Assembly: GCA_965242735.1 (NCBI GenBank)
Contig: OZ251497.1
Span: 3,224,001 to 3,288,000 of the forward strand
Reading direction: 5' to 3'
DNA: 64,000 bases
From: G958295645 sp965242735
GTDB lineage: Bacteria; Gemmatimonadota; Gemmatimonadetes; Longimicrobiales; Gaopeijiaceae
Numbering within the stretch: position 1 is the first letter of the stretch; each line of letters starts with the position of its first letter. This document shows positions 35,629 to 44,241 of this stretch, one piece after another. The notes beneath the pieces are model-generated. The model saw only the letters and a list, made by a program, of their open reading frames with translations. It did not search any database and was not told the origin of the DNA. Both the position numbers and the translations under genes were made by a program.

Positions 35629-38186
35629 GGGGCGGCACCTCCTGGGCGCGTGGACTGATGGGCGAGCACGCGCCCGTCCTCGGCGACGACGACGAAGGTC
35701 AGCGCGGCGTCCTCGTGCTCGTCTCCGGCCAGGACTAGGCTGACGGAGCCGTCTTCGGCAACGGGCCTGGGCGCGTGGGCCGCGGACGGGCCGGACGGGC
35801 CGCCGACGCGAAGGTCCGCCGTGGCCGGTCCGCCCATGGCCTCGACCTGGGCGACGCAACGCAGACGCAGCCACTCGACGGAGCGGATCGACGCCGAAGC
35901 GCCGGCCGGCGCGGAGCCCCGTTCGACGCGAATGTCCGGGGTCAGGCACTCCTGGATGCTGACGCCGCCGTGCGCGTACTCGTCCCGCTTGCTGAAGCAG
36001 GCGATCCCCGGCGGCGCGGCGAACCACTGGTCCGGGTTCCATCGCCAGGGGAAGCGCAGGACGTCGTCGGGCCGGGACTCGCCGGCGACGACCGCGCACC
36101 GGGCCCACTTGGAGGCCGTCAGATGCTTGGGCAGGCTGACCATCGGCAGACCGCCGGGCAACCAGAGCCAGCCGTGGTCGGCGACGATGCGAACCGAGCG
36201 CCATCCGACTTCGAGAAGCACGGCGACGGTCCGGACGATGCGTTCGAGTTCGGTCTCCAGGGCCTTGGCGAAGCCGGAGGCGTCGCCGTCGAGGTCGTGG
36301 CCCAGCTTGTCGATCCGTCCGGTCTCCATCCAGCCCCGCGCGTCGGCCTCGAGGGGCATTTCGGGGGCGCCCGGCGCGAGAACCTGATAGTCCCGCTTGG
36401 CCATGGCTTCGCGCAAGCGGTCGGCCGTTGCTGGGCGGGCGACGTCCGCCGACTGGCCGGCGTCGCGTTGGCGGGCCGTGCCGGCTGCGGAAGCGCCTTC
36501 GGCCGGACGGGCCATGCCGGCGGGCCGGGCCGACGAATCGGCCGGGCCGATCCCAGGCCGAAAGTCGGGGCCGAGCGCTTGGCCCGCCACTTGATCCGCC
36601 ACGGGCGCGACGGCGGGCTTGCCGGTGGCGGTCACGGTGGGAAGCGCGGCCCATCGGCGTCCGAACTGCGTCGTGCACCCCTTCTCTTCCAGGCGCTCCG
36701 CCAGTCGGCGGCCCAGCTCGTAGCGCAGTCCGTCCACGAACACGACGCACTCGTCCGCGCCGGCTTCGACGGGCGGCGGCGGCGCATCGGCGCCGGGAAG
36801 CGGAGACCGTTCCACGGCCGTCTGGAACGCGCGGGCCGTATCGTCCATCCAGCGCTCGAGCAGGGAGCGCACCACCCCGGCGACCATTGCCTCGTCCTGT
36901 GGAGCCGCCCGTGCCACGGCTTCCCGCGCGGCCGCGTCGGCCTGCCATCCGTTCTGCTCGTAGGCGTCGGCGGCTTCGTCCGGCGCAGTCCCGCCGATGG
37001 CGGACTCGGTGGCCGCCGCCAGACGAGCCAACGGCTCCAAGACCTGGGCGACCGGCGACTCGCCCAGACGCGCCCACAGCCACTCGCGCCGGGGGCCGTG
37101 CTCTTCTTCCAGTTCGGCGACGACGGCCCGCGCCTCCTGCGCCGACAGCTGGGCTGTCGCCGCCAGCTTGCTCCGCGCCGCCGCCTCGGCTTCGTCGTTC
37201 AGATCGGGCCAGCGGTCCCGGTCGAGCGCGATCTTGCCCGAGGGCCGACCGCGCCGCAGGACGTCCGCGACGCCCTTGTGGTTCTCCGGAGCCTCCGCGA
37301 ACCGGTCCCATACATCGGCCCATTTGCCCATTCTCTCGCCCAGCTTGCCAGCCGCGTCCACGTCCGCGGCGGCCTCCGGGTCCAACCCCAGCTCCTGGCG
37401 GCAACGGGCGCAGAACGCTTGCCAGCGGCTGGTCCCCATGTGCTCCCGCGCGCTGGCCGCGCCGACCATCCACCGCAGGACGTCGCGCTGGAGGTCCGGG
37501 GTCAGCAACCGGTCGAAGTCGTCGGCATCCCAGCGACGTCCTTGGAAGCGCGCCAAGCCGAGCTGGGCGACCTCCGGCAAGGCGCTGGCCAAGGCCCTGT
37601 GCGTCTCGCTGTCGCGGGCGACGTCCAAGCCCAGCCCCTTCTCGGACCCCAAGAAGGCGGTTGGCGTCCACGGCCGTCCCTTGGGATGGAGCCACAGCGT
37701 CCCCCGATACATGAGCTCCACCAGCGGCTTGAGGCTTTCCGGGCAGCCGTCCCCCGCCCGGAGGTCCTCGCGCGCGACGCCGGGCAGGTAGAGGATGGGG
37801 ACGGGGCGGCCGGCGGCGACAGTCTCGCGGCCCAGGTCGACAGCGACGGTCTCGCGGCCCAGGTCGGCGGCGACGGTCTCGCGGCCCAGGTCGACGACAG
37901 CCTCGCCGCCCGAGCTGGGGCCGTCCCCGCCGCCTTGTCGCCCCGGCGCGGGCAGCGTGCCGTCCACGATGCAACGCAGCCAGATGGCGGGACCGGCACG
38001 GGCCTCCGAATCGTAGTCGCCCAGCGCCAGCAGCTCCGGGAGCTCTTCGCGCAGAGCAGGCAGCAGGCCCCTCCATTCCTCCTTGGGGTCGGGCCAAAGA
38101 ATGGCCACAGGGGACGCCTGGCCGTCCGGCGACGCGCTCCGTTCGCGGAGGCTCTCGGCAAGGCGGTTCAGGACGGTGGGGGTCAT
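35625..38186 (-). CDS. pglZ: BREX alkaline-phosphatase-like protein PglZ
   Basis: Core BREX component of the PglZ family, required for methylation and defence. Recent work on the family suggests metal-dependent nuclease or phosphodiesterase activity. The 853-residue protein has ILWPDPKEEWRGLLP at the N-terminus. The phosphatase-like core holds CVVFVDGLRYELGRRLAERL, LPTVTATGKPAVAPVA and VRIVADHGWLWLPGG, with an inserted low-complexity ARPAGMARPAEGAS stretch. A threefold nine-residue repeat, DLGRETVAA, sits near residue 100. Its stop overlaps the brxL start. The leader upstream holds three copies of a CGAGCATTT motif. Confidence 0.93.
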   Translation of the reverse strand: MTPTVLNRLAESLRERSASPDGQASPVAILWPDPKEEWRGLLPALREELPELLALGDYDSEARAGPAIWLRCIVDGTLPAPGRQGGGDGPSSGGEAVVDLGRETVAADLGRETVAVDLGRETVAAGRPVPILYLPGVAREDLRAGDGCPESLKPLVELMYRGTLWLHPKGRPWTPTAFLGSEKGLGLDVARDSETHRALASALPEVAQLGLARFQGRRWDADDFDRLLTPDLQRDVLRWMVGAASAREHMGTSRWQAFCARCRQELGLDPEAAADVDAAGKLGERMGKWADVWDRFAEAPENHKGVADVLRRGRPSGKIALDRDRWPDLNDEAEAAARSKLAATAQLSAQEARAVVAELEEEHGPRREWLWARLGESPVAQVLEPLARLAAATESAIGGTAPDEAADAYEQNGWQADAAAREAVARAAPQDEAMVAGVVRSLLERWMDDTARAFQTAVERSPLPGADAPPPPVEAGADECVVFVDGLRYELGRRLAERLEEKGCTTQFGRRWAALPTVTATGKPAVAPVADQVAGQALGPDFRPGIGPADSSARPAGMARPAEGASAAGTARQRDAGQSADVARPATADRLREAMAKRDYQVLAPGAPEMPLEADARGWMETGRIDKLGHDLDGDASGFAKALETELERIVRTVAVLLEVGWRSVRIVADHGWLWLPGGLPMVSLPKHLTASKWARCAVVAGESRPDDVLRFPWRWNPDQWFAAPPGIACFSKRDEYAHGGVSIQECLTPDIRVERGSAPAGASASIRSVEWLRLRCVAQVEAMGGPATADLRVGGPSGPSAAHAPRPVAEDGSVSLVLAGDEHEDAALTFVVVAEDGRVLAHQSTRPGGAAP
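37816..37896 (-). repeat. 27-bp tandem repeat inside pglZ
   Basis: Three copies with period 27 encode DLGRETVA(A/V) on the minus strand, between GGEAVV and AGRPVPILYLPG. The unit length equals that of the dnaE2 repeat, but the sequence is unrelated. Confidence 0.85.
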
Positions 38187-38202
38187 GGCGGTCTTTGCTC
38201 GA

Positions 38203-38309
38203 AAATGCTCGGGCAGGCGCCGAAACGCGCAAAGTGCGCCAAAAAACGCGCATTTGCGAGCATTTCAGGGGGCCCGCACTGCCGCCGACCGGCTCGGCGA
38301 GCATTTCAG
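38203..38309 (-). promoter_or_regulatory. Possible operator: three CGAGCATTT motifs upstream of pglZ
   Basis: CGAGCATTTCAG occurs at 38257-38268 and 38298-38309, and the inverted core AAATGCTCG at 38203-38211. All lie in the only sizeable gap upstream of pglZ-brxL. Repeated, partly inverted motifs there suggest a repressor or activator site. No regulator gene of the BrxR type is visible in the island. Confidence 0.4.
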
Positions 38310-38331
38310 CCGTACGGAGTCGATTTTCGCT

Positions 38332-39072
38332 CTAGCCATCCGTCGCCGGCTTCTCGCAGTAGACGTACGTGGCCGCCCGGCCGTGCCCGTCGATCCGGAC
38401 GGCGCCTTCGGCGACCAGCTGCTGAACGAGGCGATAGACGCGGTGCCGGTCGAACCCAGTGATGCGACGCACATCTGCGTTCACCAACGGCGCTTCCCCC
38501 TTTGCCGCTCGGCTCCGGACGACGCCGAGGACCCTGGCCTTGGCCAAGTCCCACGCCAATCCCCGGTTTCGCCCGCGGTCCTGGGGGCGCGCGAGCTTGT
38601 CGCGGACCACGTCGCGGACGCCGAAGCGCATCGTGCCCGTCATCGGCACGCAGTCCTTGCCGACGCGGATCAGTCCCCGGCCCGACGTGTCCGTGTACGG
38701 CGGGACGCCGGGATGCACGTGCATCGCGAGGACGCGGCCCGTCCCTTCGGGGACTTCGATCTCGTCGAACGCGGGCGCCAGCTCGGGATCGGTCTTGTCG
38801 CGGATCGCGAGGCGAAGGCGGTCGGCGTCCAGGCTTCCGGGCACTCCGACGATGGCGTTCCGGCGTCCGACCAAGTCGTCGGCGACCCCGAAGACGATCG
38901 TTCCCCCGCCTCCGTTGGCCATGCAGACGGCCCAGTCGACCGCCTTGATCACGGCCGCCCTGTCGTCCCTGCCCCACTCCTTGAAGTCGACGTCCTGCGA
39001 CTCCAGTTCGTCCGCCGAACGCTCGTCCAAGCGCGCCAGCAGATTCTCGACTTCAGCGCGGGTCTTGGGCAC
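38332..39072 (-). CDS. AlbA_2/Schlafen-like domain protein with winged helix
   Basis: A 246-residue protein with an AlbA_2 (divergent AlbA/Schlafen) domain: ESQDVDFKEWGRDD, AVCMANGGGGTIVFGVADD and later GRGLIRVGKDCVPMT. A C-terminal winged-helix-like segment, ADVRRITGFDRHRVYRLVQQ, follows. Such domains bind nucleic acid and occur in defence and regulation; this one may regulate or accessorise BREX. GTG is the start. It lies upstream of pglZ in the same direction, separated by 145 bases with repeated motifs. It has no HATPase part, whereas the next gene has that part but lacks this core. Confidence 0.82.
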   Translation of the reverse strand: MPKTRAEVENLLARLDERSADELESQDVDFKEWGRDDRAAVIKAVDWAVCMANGGGGTIVFGVADDLVGRRNAIVGVPGSLDADRLRLAIRDKTDPELAPAFDEIEVPEGTGRVLAMHVHPGVPPYTDTSGRGLIRVGKDCVPMTGTMRFGVRDVVRDKLARPQDRGRNRGLAWDLAKARVLGVVRSRAAKGEAPLVNADVRRITGFDRHRVYRLVQQLVAEGAVRIDGHGRAATYVYCEKPATDG

Positions 39073-39141
39073 GGGGACCTCGCTGCGTCGGTGGGCGCGA
39101 GAGGGGACCGGCGGCGACGGCGCGGGCGGAATGCGGCATCC

Positions 39142-40065
39142 CTATGCGCCGACGGGCGCGAGCGAAAACGTAACGCGGACGATGCGCGCGACCGGATCGT
39201 TTTCAAGCGTCGGCTCCGTTCCGTTGAACTCGCGCATGGTGTGGCGAATGACCAGCCAGCCCCGGCCGCGCCTCTCCATCAGCCGACGCACGACCATCGC
39301 GTTGGCCATCATCTCGTTGCGCGACCTCGGAGCGCCGCCGCCCGTTGCGCGCTCCACGGTCATGTGGTTGGGCAGCGCGCCGGGACTGGTCACGACGATG
39401 CGGTCCGAGAAGACCTCCAACAGCGTCTGCGACCCGGTGACGGCGTAGTCGCGGTGAATGACCGCGTTGACGAGCGCCTCGCGCAACGCCGCCTCCGGCA
39501 CCATGGGGACGTCCGCGCGGCGGATGCCGTCGTACTCCTCGCGCCTGCCGAGGCTCCGGTACCAGCCCATGCAATGCCGCACTTGGTCCTCCAGGCGCCC
39601 CATGCCCTCTGCGGCGCTGAGCACGTCCCCCGCCCGGTCCCGGCCGTCGTAGCGCACGCATTGAACGAACAGGCTGTGCGTGTGCGGATGCGCCTGCGGC
39701 TGCCGCCCGAACACCATGATCCCGTACAGCGTCGGCCGCAGCACCCCGTCCACCTCGTCCGCCGCGCTGGCCACGAGCAAGTCCTTCTCGCGCGCGGGCT
39801 GGGGCGCCGCCTCGACGTCCATGCCCTGCGCCTGCATGAACGAGCGCACGGCCGAGAAGTCGAGGTCGTCCACCGTCGCCGACGGAATGATCTGCTGCTC
39901 GGTGAGCACCAGCCCGAAGGCGTTGAGGAGCTCCTGGAGCTCGGACGGCGCGTCGGCGAACGCGCCAACGACCTTTGCGACGGCGCGCTTGTCCGAGTTG
40001 CCCTGCTTGAACTCGGTGCGGGCGCTCTCGTCGGCGCGGTCGAGGTCGAGGACGCGCCAGTTCAT
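39142..40065 (-). CDS. HATPase_c_4-type protein with AlbA_2 core missing
   Basis: A 307-residue protein. The first 38 residues, including ARTEFKQGNSDKRAVAKVVG, match the start of AlbA_2-HATPase proteins. The expected N-GG-LxxGV core is absent, and the sequence jumps to the post-AlbA region at SELQELLNAFG. The C-terminal half is an intact HATPase_c_4-like domain with EALVNAVIHRDYAV and SPGALP. An in-frame deletion of about 100 residues would explain it. It is divergent from the GHKL cassette. A second fragment of a related start lies at 45189-45422. Confidence 0.75.
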   Translation of the reverse strand: MNWRVLDLDRADESARTEFKQGNSDKRAVAKVVGAFADAPSELQELLNAFGLVLTEQQIIPSATVDDLDFSAVRSFMQAQGMDVEAAPQPAREKDLLVASAADEVDGVLRPTLYGIMVFGRQPQAHPHTHSLFVQCVRYDGRDRAGDVLSAAEGMGRLEDQVRHCMGWYRSLGRREEYDGIRRADVPMVPEAALREALVNAVIHRDYAVTGSQTLLEVFSDRIVVTSPGALPNHMTVERATGGGAPRSRNEMMANAMVVRRLMERRGRGWLVIRHTMREFNGTEPTLENDPVARIVRVTFSLAPVGA

Positions 40066-40340
40066 GGGATGGCCGCCCTAGCGCGGCTGGCTTCCACGCC
40101 CTTCCGGCCCCGGACAGAAGCCTGGTCCAGTCGGTTGCGGAGATCGGAAGAACGGGCGGCGGGCATGGAGTCAACGGTATTGGCCTGCCAAGTCGGCGTC
40201 TAGTGGAGAGCCGATTTCGAACACGAGGGACGGCGGCCAGAGCAGACCGCAACTTAACGAACGGGGTAGACTTCGCGACCTCCAGATGGTAGCGTTGGTG
40301 GCCTCATCCGCCCCGTTGACCTGCCTCGGGAGAACCTTGC

Positions 40341-40778
40341 ATGGCCACGCTCACGATCGCCGAGACGCTCCAAGAATCCGCGCGCTCGCTTTGGAACACC
40401 CTACCGCTCTTGATCGCCGAGACGGTCCTCTTGGTCCTCGTCTTGGGGGTGCTTCCGTGGATCGCCGGGAAGGGCGGGCAAAGATCCGCCCCTCTTCGCG
40501 GCCTCAATTTGCCCCGCGGCTCCGTTCGGAGCATGTTGGCCCTCGTCAGCGTCGGTACCCTCGCGGTGGTGGCGACCTTCGGCATCAACGCCTTCAGCAG
40601 CCCCGAGCACTACCAGCGCGTGGTCACGACTCTGGGCACTCTCGCCGGGCCTATTCTCGGATTCTACTTCGGCAGCCGACATGCGGCGTCGCACCATCGT
40701 GTCGGCACCGACCAGTCCTTCCGCGGTGCAGCCCCGCCGGCCAACCCGAGGGCAGACACGCCCCACAAGAAAATCTGA
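40341..40778 (+). CDS. Small membrane protein heading the GHKL-receiver cassette
   Basis: A 145-residue protein with three likely membrane segments: LPLLIAETVLLVLVLGVLPW, SMLALVSVGTLAVVATFGI and VTTLGTLAGPILGFYFG. The C-terminal 35 residues are polar and probably cytoplasmic. No family is recognised. GGGAGA precedes the ATG. Its stop is 11 bases before the next gene's ATG, so it is the first gene of a three-gene operon. By analogy with other defence systems, a membrane protein could be sensor or effector; that is inference only. Confidence 0.8.
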   Translation: MATLTIAETLQESARSLWNTLPLLIAETVLLVLVLGVLPWIAGKGGQRSAPLRGLNLPRGSVRSMLALVSVGTLAVVATFGINAFSSPEHYQRVVTTLGTLAGPILGFYFGSRHAASHHRVGTDQSFRGAAPPANPRADTPHKKI

Positions 40779-40789
40779 GAGGCGGAACA

Positions 40790-42901
40790 ATGCCAGGCAA
40801 CACGCTCTTGGAGGTTTCCGCGCCATTCCGGCCCCGGGCCCGTTTGTTGCAGTTGCTAGGCGATGAACTGATCGGAAGCGCTCGCTTGGCAGTCTTCGAA
40901 CTGGTCAAGAACGCCTACGACGCTGATGCATGCGACGTCCACGTCGAAATCGCCACGGCTCCTCGCGGTACGGGGACGATCACCGTGACCGACGATGGCC
41001 ACGGCATGACTCTTGATACGATTCGATCCGTCTGGTTGGTTCCTGGAGACGATTACCGGCACAGCCAACGTCGTCTGCATACCCGCACCCCTACGCATGG
41101 ACGTCTGCCTACCGGCGAGAAGGGTCTCGGCCGCTTTGCCGCCCACAAGCTTGGGGATCGGATCGAGTTGATTACGCGAGCTCGTGATTCGGCTGAGTGC
41201 GTCGTCACGATCGACTGGCGTCGATTGGCCAAACACCGATTCCTCGATGAAGCACCCGTGACCATCCGTAGCCGCAGTCCGCAAGTCTTCGGAAATGACG
41301 CTACCGGCACTCGCCTCACGATTTCTGATCTCCGCACCGACTGGACCGATGGAGAGATTCGACATCTCTATCGCCAGTTGATGTCGATTTCCTCGCCCTT
41401 CAAGCACAAGGCCTCCGGGTTCCGCGTTCATCTATCCGTTCCCGGCCGGAATGACGTCATTGAGAATCTTCTGGACATTGCTGATGTTCTTCGTCGGGCC
41501 ATATGGACATTCGATTTTACCTTCGAAGATGGTACGTTTGACTGGATTTACGAATTCCGGCAGATTCCCGGCTTTGGCGTTTCGGGTCGAGTTTCTGAAG
41601 CACCTGTCAACGCGAAACTACTCCTGCCTCAAAGTCGTGGTAAAGGCGTCGTCGCTAACGAAGACACAAGTCGTGGCATTGGACGCGTCAGCGGCGAATT
41701 CCACGTCTACGATCGCGACAAGGATATTCTCCGCCGCTGGCCAGATATTCAATTCGTCACCCGGTACCTTAACGATAACGGAGGGATTCGCATTTATCGT
41801 GACGGTATCCGTGTTTACAATTACGGCGAACGCGACGACAACTGGCTTGGACTGGACTTGCGCAGAGTTAACATTCCGACGCTGCGAATTAGCCGCAATA
41901 TAATTCTTGGCGCCATCAATCTTTCTTTGAAGGCTTCCACAGCTCTATTAGAAAAAACAAATCGCGAAGGCTTTGTAGAAAACGATGCTCTAGATCGATT
42001 GCACGACATCGTATTGGGCGCTCTATCGGCCTTCGAAGTTGAGCGGCGAGCCGACAAGGACCGGATTCGCAAGGAAGCCGCGGGACTAAAGGACACGCAG
42101 ACAACAGTAATGTCCCATGCATTCACCGACCTTCGGACGATTCTTGATCAGAAGGGTCATCTTGACGATGTGCGATCCCAGTTAACGAGTATTCAGCGTG
42201 GCTATCAGACGATGCAAGATGTCTTGACGCGAGCAGGTATGTCCGGCCTCAACCTTGCGTTGGTGTTTCATGAAGTCGAGCGTGGTGTACGCGCCTTGTA
42301 TGAACAGATCGTCGCCGGCACTGACCGCTCTACGTTGGCTGACCAGGCTCGCGAATTGACCAAACTGCTTGACGGGTTTTCCGGCTTGCTTCGTCGAGGC
42401 CGAAAGCGCCCCTACAGTGTACGCAAAGTAGCTGCCGTAGCTAGACAAGTCAATGCTTTGCGGTTTTCCCACCATGGCATTCGCTTCAGCTGTCCACTTC
42501 TTGATGCCGATGGTAACGACGAGGCGGCTGTCCTGTATTTCGCATTAGCCGTAGGGGCCTTGAATAACTTGATTGACAACGCTCTCTATTGGCTCAACGT
42601 ACGATGGCCGGAGAAGTCATCGAAACAGCGACGACTGTATGTTGACTTGTCGCACAGTTTCGATTATGGACCGGCGTTGGTCGTTGCAGACAATGGTATC
42701 GGCTTTCAAGGTGATGATCCCGTTGATATGGCTCGGCCTTTCTATACTCGGAAAGCAACCGGCATGGGACTTGGCCTCTATTTCGCACACTTGGCGATGG
42801 AACTGTGTGGCGGGCAACTAGTATTTCCGCAACCTGGTGAAGTTTCTGTGCCTCAGGAATACGATGGCGCTGTAGTTGCACTTCTTTTCAGAAAGGACTG
42901 A
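40790..42901 (+). CDS. Double-GHKL ATPase: MORC-like N-terminus, histidine-kinase-like C-terminus
   Basis: A 703-residue protein with two GHKL modules. The first has an N-box with Glu37, Asn41 and Asp44 (FELVKNAYDADACDV), then VTDDGHGM near 66 and GEKGLGRFAAHKLG near 109, as in MORC/Hsp90-type ATPases. The second has LNNLIDNALYWL near 591, ADNGIGF near 633 and TGMGLGLYFAHLAM. About 100 residues before it, LALVFHEVERGV places a His-Glu pair near 494 where kinases carry the phosphoacceptor histidine. The next gene encodes a receiver domain, so phosphotransfer is plausible. Clearly less GC-rich than the BREX genes. Confidence 0.88.
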   Translation: MPGNTLLEVSAPFRPRARLLQLLGDELIGSARLAVFELVKNAYDADACDVHVEIATAPRGTGTITVTDDGHGMTLDTIRSVWLVPGDDYRHSQRRLHTRTPTHGRLPTGEKGLGRFAAHKLGDRIELITRARDSAECVVTIDWRRLAKHRFLDEAPVTIRSRSPQVFGNDATGTRLTISDLRTDWTDGEIRHLYRQLMSISSPFKHKASGFRVHLSVPGRNDVIENLLDIADVLRRAIWTFDFTFEDGTFDWIYEFRQIPGFGVSGRVSEAPVNAKLLLPQSRGKGVVANEDTSRGIGRVSGEFHVYDRDKDILRRWPDIQFVTRYLNDNGGIRIYRDGIRVYNYGERDDNWLGLDLRRVNIPTLRISRNIILGAINLSLKASTALLEKTNREGFVENDALDRLHDIVLGALSAFEVERRADKDRIRKEAAGLKDTQTTVMSHAFTDLRTILDQKGHLDDVRSQLTSIQRGYQTMQDVLTRAGMSGLNLALVFHEVERGVRALYEQIVAGTDRSTLADQARELTKLLDGFSGLLRRGRKRPYSVRKVAAVARQVNALRFSHHGIRFSCPLLDADGNDEAAVLYFALAVGALNNLIDNALYWLNVRWPEKSSKQRRLYVDLSHSFDYGPALVVADNGIGFQGDDPVDMARPFYTRKATGMGLGLYFAHLAMELCGGQLVFPQPGEVSVPQEYDGAVVALLFRKD

Positions 42902-42905
42902 TGAC

Positions 42906-44234
42906 ATGTTTATTTCTCCGCCTCCCAAGGTCGTCGTTGTAGACAATGATAAGAGACATTTGGATGGACTGGTGAATGCGTTGGTCAATTGCGAGGTCGC
43001 ATGTCGACCGGTCTTGTATCCCGACGATATCGATGAGATGACATCCAATCCACATGTTCGAATTCTGTTCTTTGATCTGAATCTCGAAGTCGGTGACCTC
43101 GGCGATGACATGAATCGGCATTACAGCAACATTGCAAACCTCATCAGCGGGATCAAGCCGAAGGGTCCATATTTTGTCGTACTGTGGACGGCACACGAAG
43201 CCTCGGCGACGGATCTATCAGACTACTTGGCGGAGCGGCTGGAGAACTGCGCGAGACCGCTTGCCGTACGGCCATTGTCGAAGGGACCTCACTTGGATCT
43301 GATCCACAAAGGGGAGAAGTCCGTAGCATTGATCAAGGAGGTTCGCGATTTGATTGCAGAGATGCCCCAGATTGCGGCGTTGCTTGCTTGGGAGAACGCG
43401 GTAATGGATGCTACCGGTGACACCGTTGCGGAAATCGCTAGGTTGGCGGAGATTACTGGACGGACCGACGGCCTGTCGAAGGGTCTCGCAATCCTGCTGG
43501 CGGCATTGGCGAAGGCGGCGGTCGGAAGGAACAACGTCGAATTGGATAGATTTCAGGCTGTCAACCGAGCGCTGATGCCTGTACTGGCAGATCGGATGTC
43601 GGTGCTGGAGACGATGAGCGGAGAGCCGAACGACGACGCGGTGCGCACGCTGTGGAAGAAAGCGTTTTGTGAAGCGGACCTGAACGAGTCATTGCATCAG
43701 GACATCGCGGCGGCACTGAATCGTGTATCATTGCTGTCGATTGGGGTGAAACAGGAAACGGGGACACGAAGAGGAATGGTCGTGGGGTTGGAAGACGTCT
43801 GGAGCGTCGGTACATTTGAACAAATATTTGATGTGGAAGAAGCTACAGCGGGCGACAGAGAATTTGGATGTAATGGTTTCGCGGATATCGACGCGGACCG
43901 TCGCACCTGGGTTTTGATTCAGACGCAGGCAGCGTGCGACGAAGCCCAGGGGCGGGCGGGGCCCCTGCCGTTTCACTTGGGCTTGGAGCTTCCGGTCGAG
44001 AAGGCGAAGAAACGCAAGGTGATTCCGAATGCATGTTGGCAAAGCCCGGTCTTTCGACTGCCTGATGGCGATGCCAAACGGTTGCATGTGAACGTTCGGT
44101 TTGGGGCGTTTGCGCGAAAGGAGAACATACAAAAAGCGAAGCCTAGGTACCGGCTCCGTGAACAACTGATCGGCAGCTTAGGTCATCACATTCACGCGTA
44201 CGGTGCGCGCCCGGGCACAATTGATTTCCGGTAG
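42906..44234 (+). CDS. Receiver-domain protein with large uncharacterised C-terminus
   Basis: A 442-residue protein starting four bases after the GHKL stop, with AAAGGA as ribosome site. The N-terminus is receiver-like: KVVVVDNDK supplies the acidic pocket (Asp13, Asp15), ILFFDLNL the phosphoacceptor Asp57, and FVVLWTAHE the switch Thr. The remaining 300 residues are not a known DNA-binding output domain. They are mostly helical to about 280, followed by a strand-rich part with TWVLIQTQAAC and LPFHLGLELPV. This region may be the effector. Low GC matches the preceding gene. Confidence 0.82.
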   Translation: MFISPPPKVVVVDNDKRHLDGLVNALVNCEVACRPVLYPDDIDEMTSNPHVRILFFDLNLEVGDLGDDMNRHYSNIANLISGIKPKGPYFVVLWTAHEASATDLSDYLAERLENCARPLAVRPLSKGPHLDLIHKGEKSVALIKEVRDLIAEMPQIAALLAWENAVMDATGDTVAEIARLAEITGRTDGLSKGLAILLAALAKAAVGRNNVELDRFQAVNRALMPVLADRMSVLETMSGEPNDDAVRTLWKKAFCEADLNESLHQDIAAALNRVSLLSIGVKQETGTRRGMVVGLEDVWSVGTFEQIFDVEEATAGDREFGCNGFADIDADRRTWVLIQTQAACDEAQGRAGPLPFHLGLELPVEKAKKRKVIPNACWQSPVFRLPDGDAKRLHVNVRFGAFARKENIQKAKPRYRLREQLIGSLGHHIHAYGARPGTIDFR

Positions 44235-44241
44235 AACGATG

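Noticed and set aside
37816..37896. CRISPR array, suggested by three regularly spaced 27-bp units in pglZ and also in dnaE2
   Set aside because: Units are contiguous without spacers, keep the reading frame and lie within conserved genes, so they are minisatellites. No cas gene is present.
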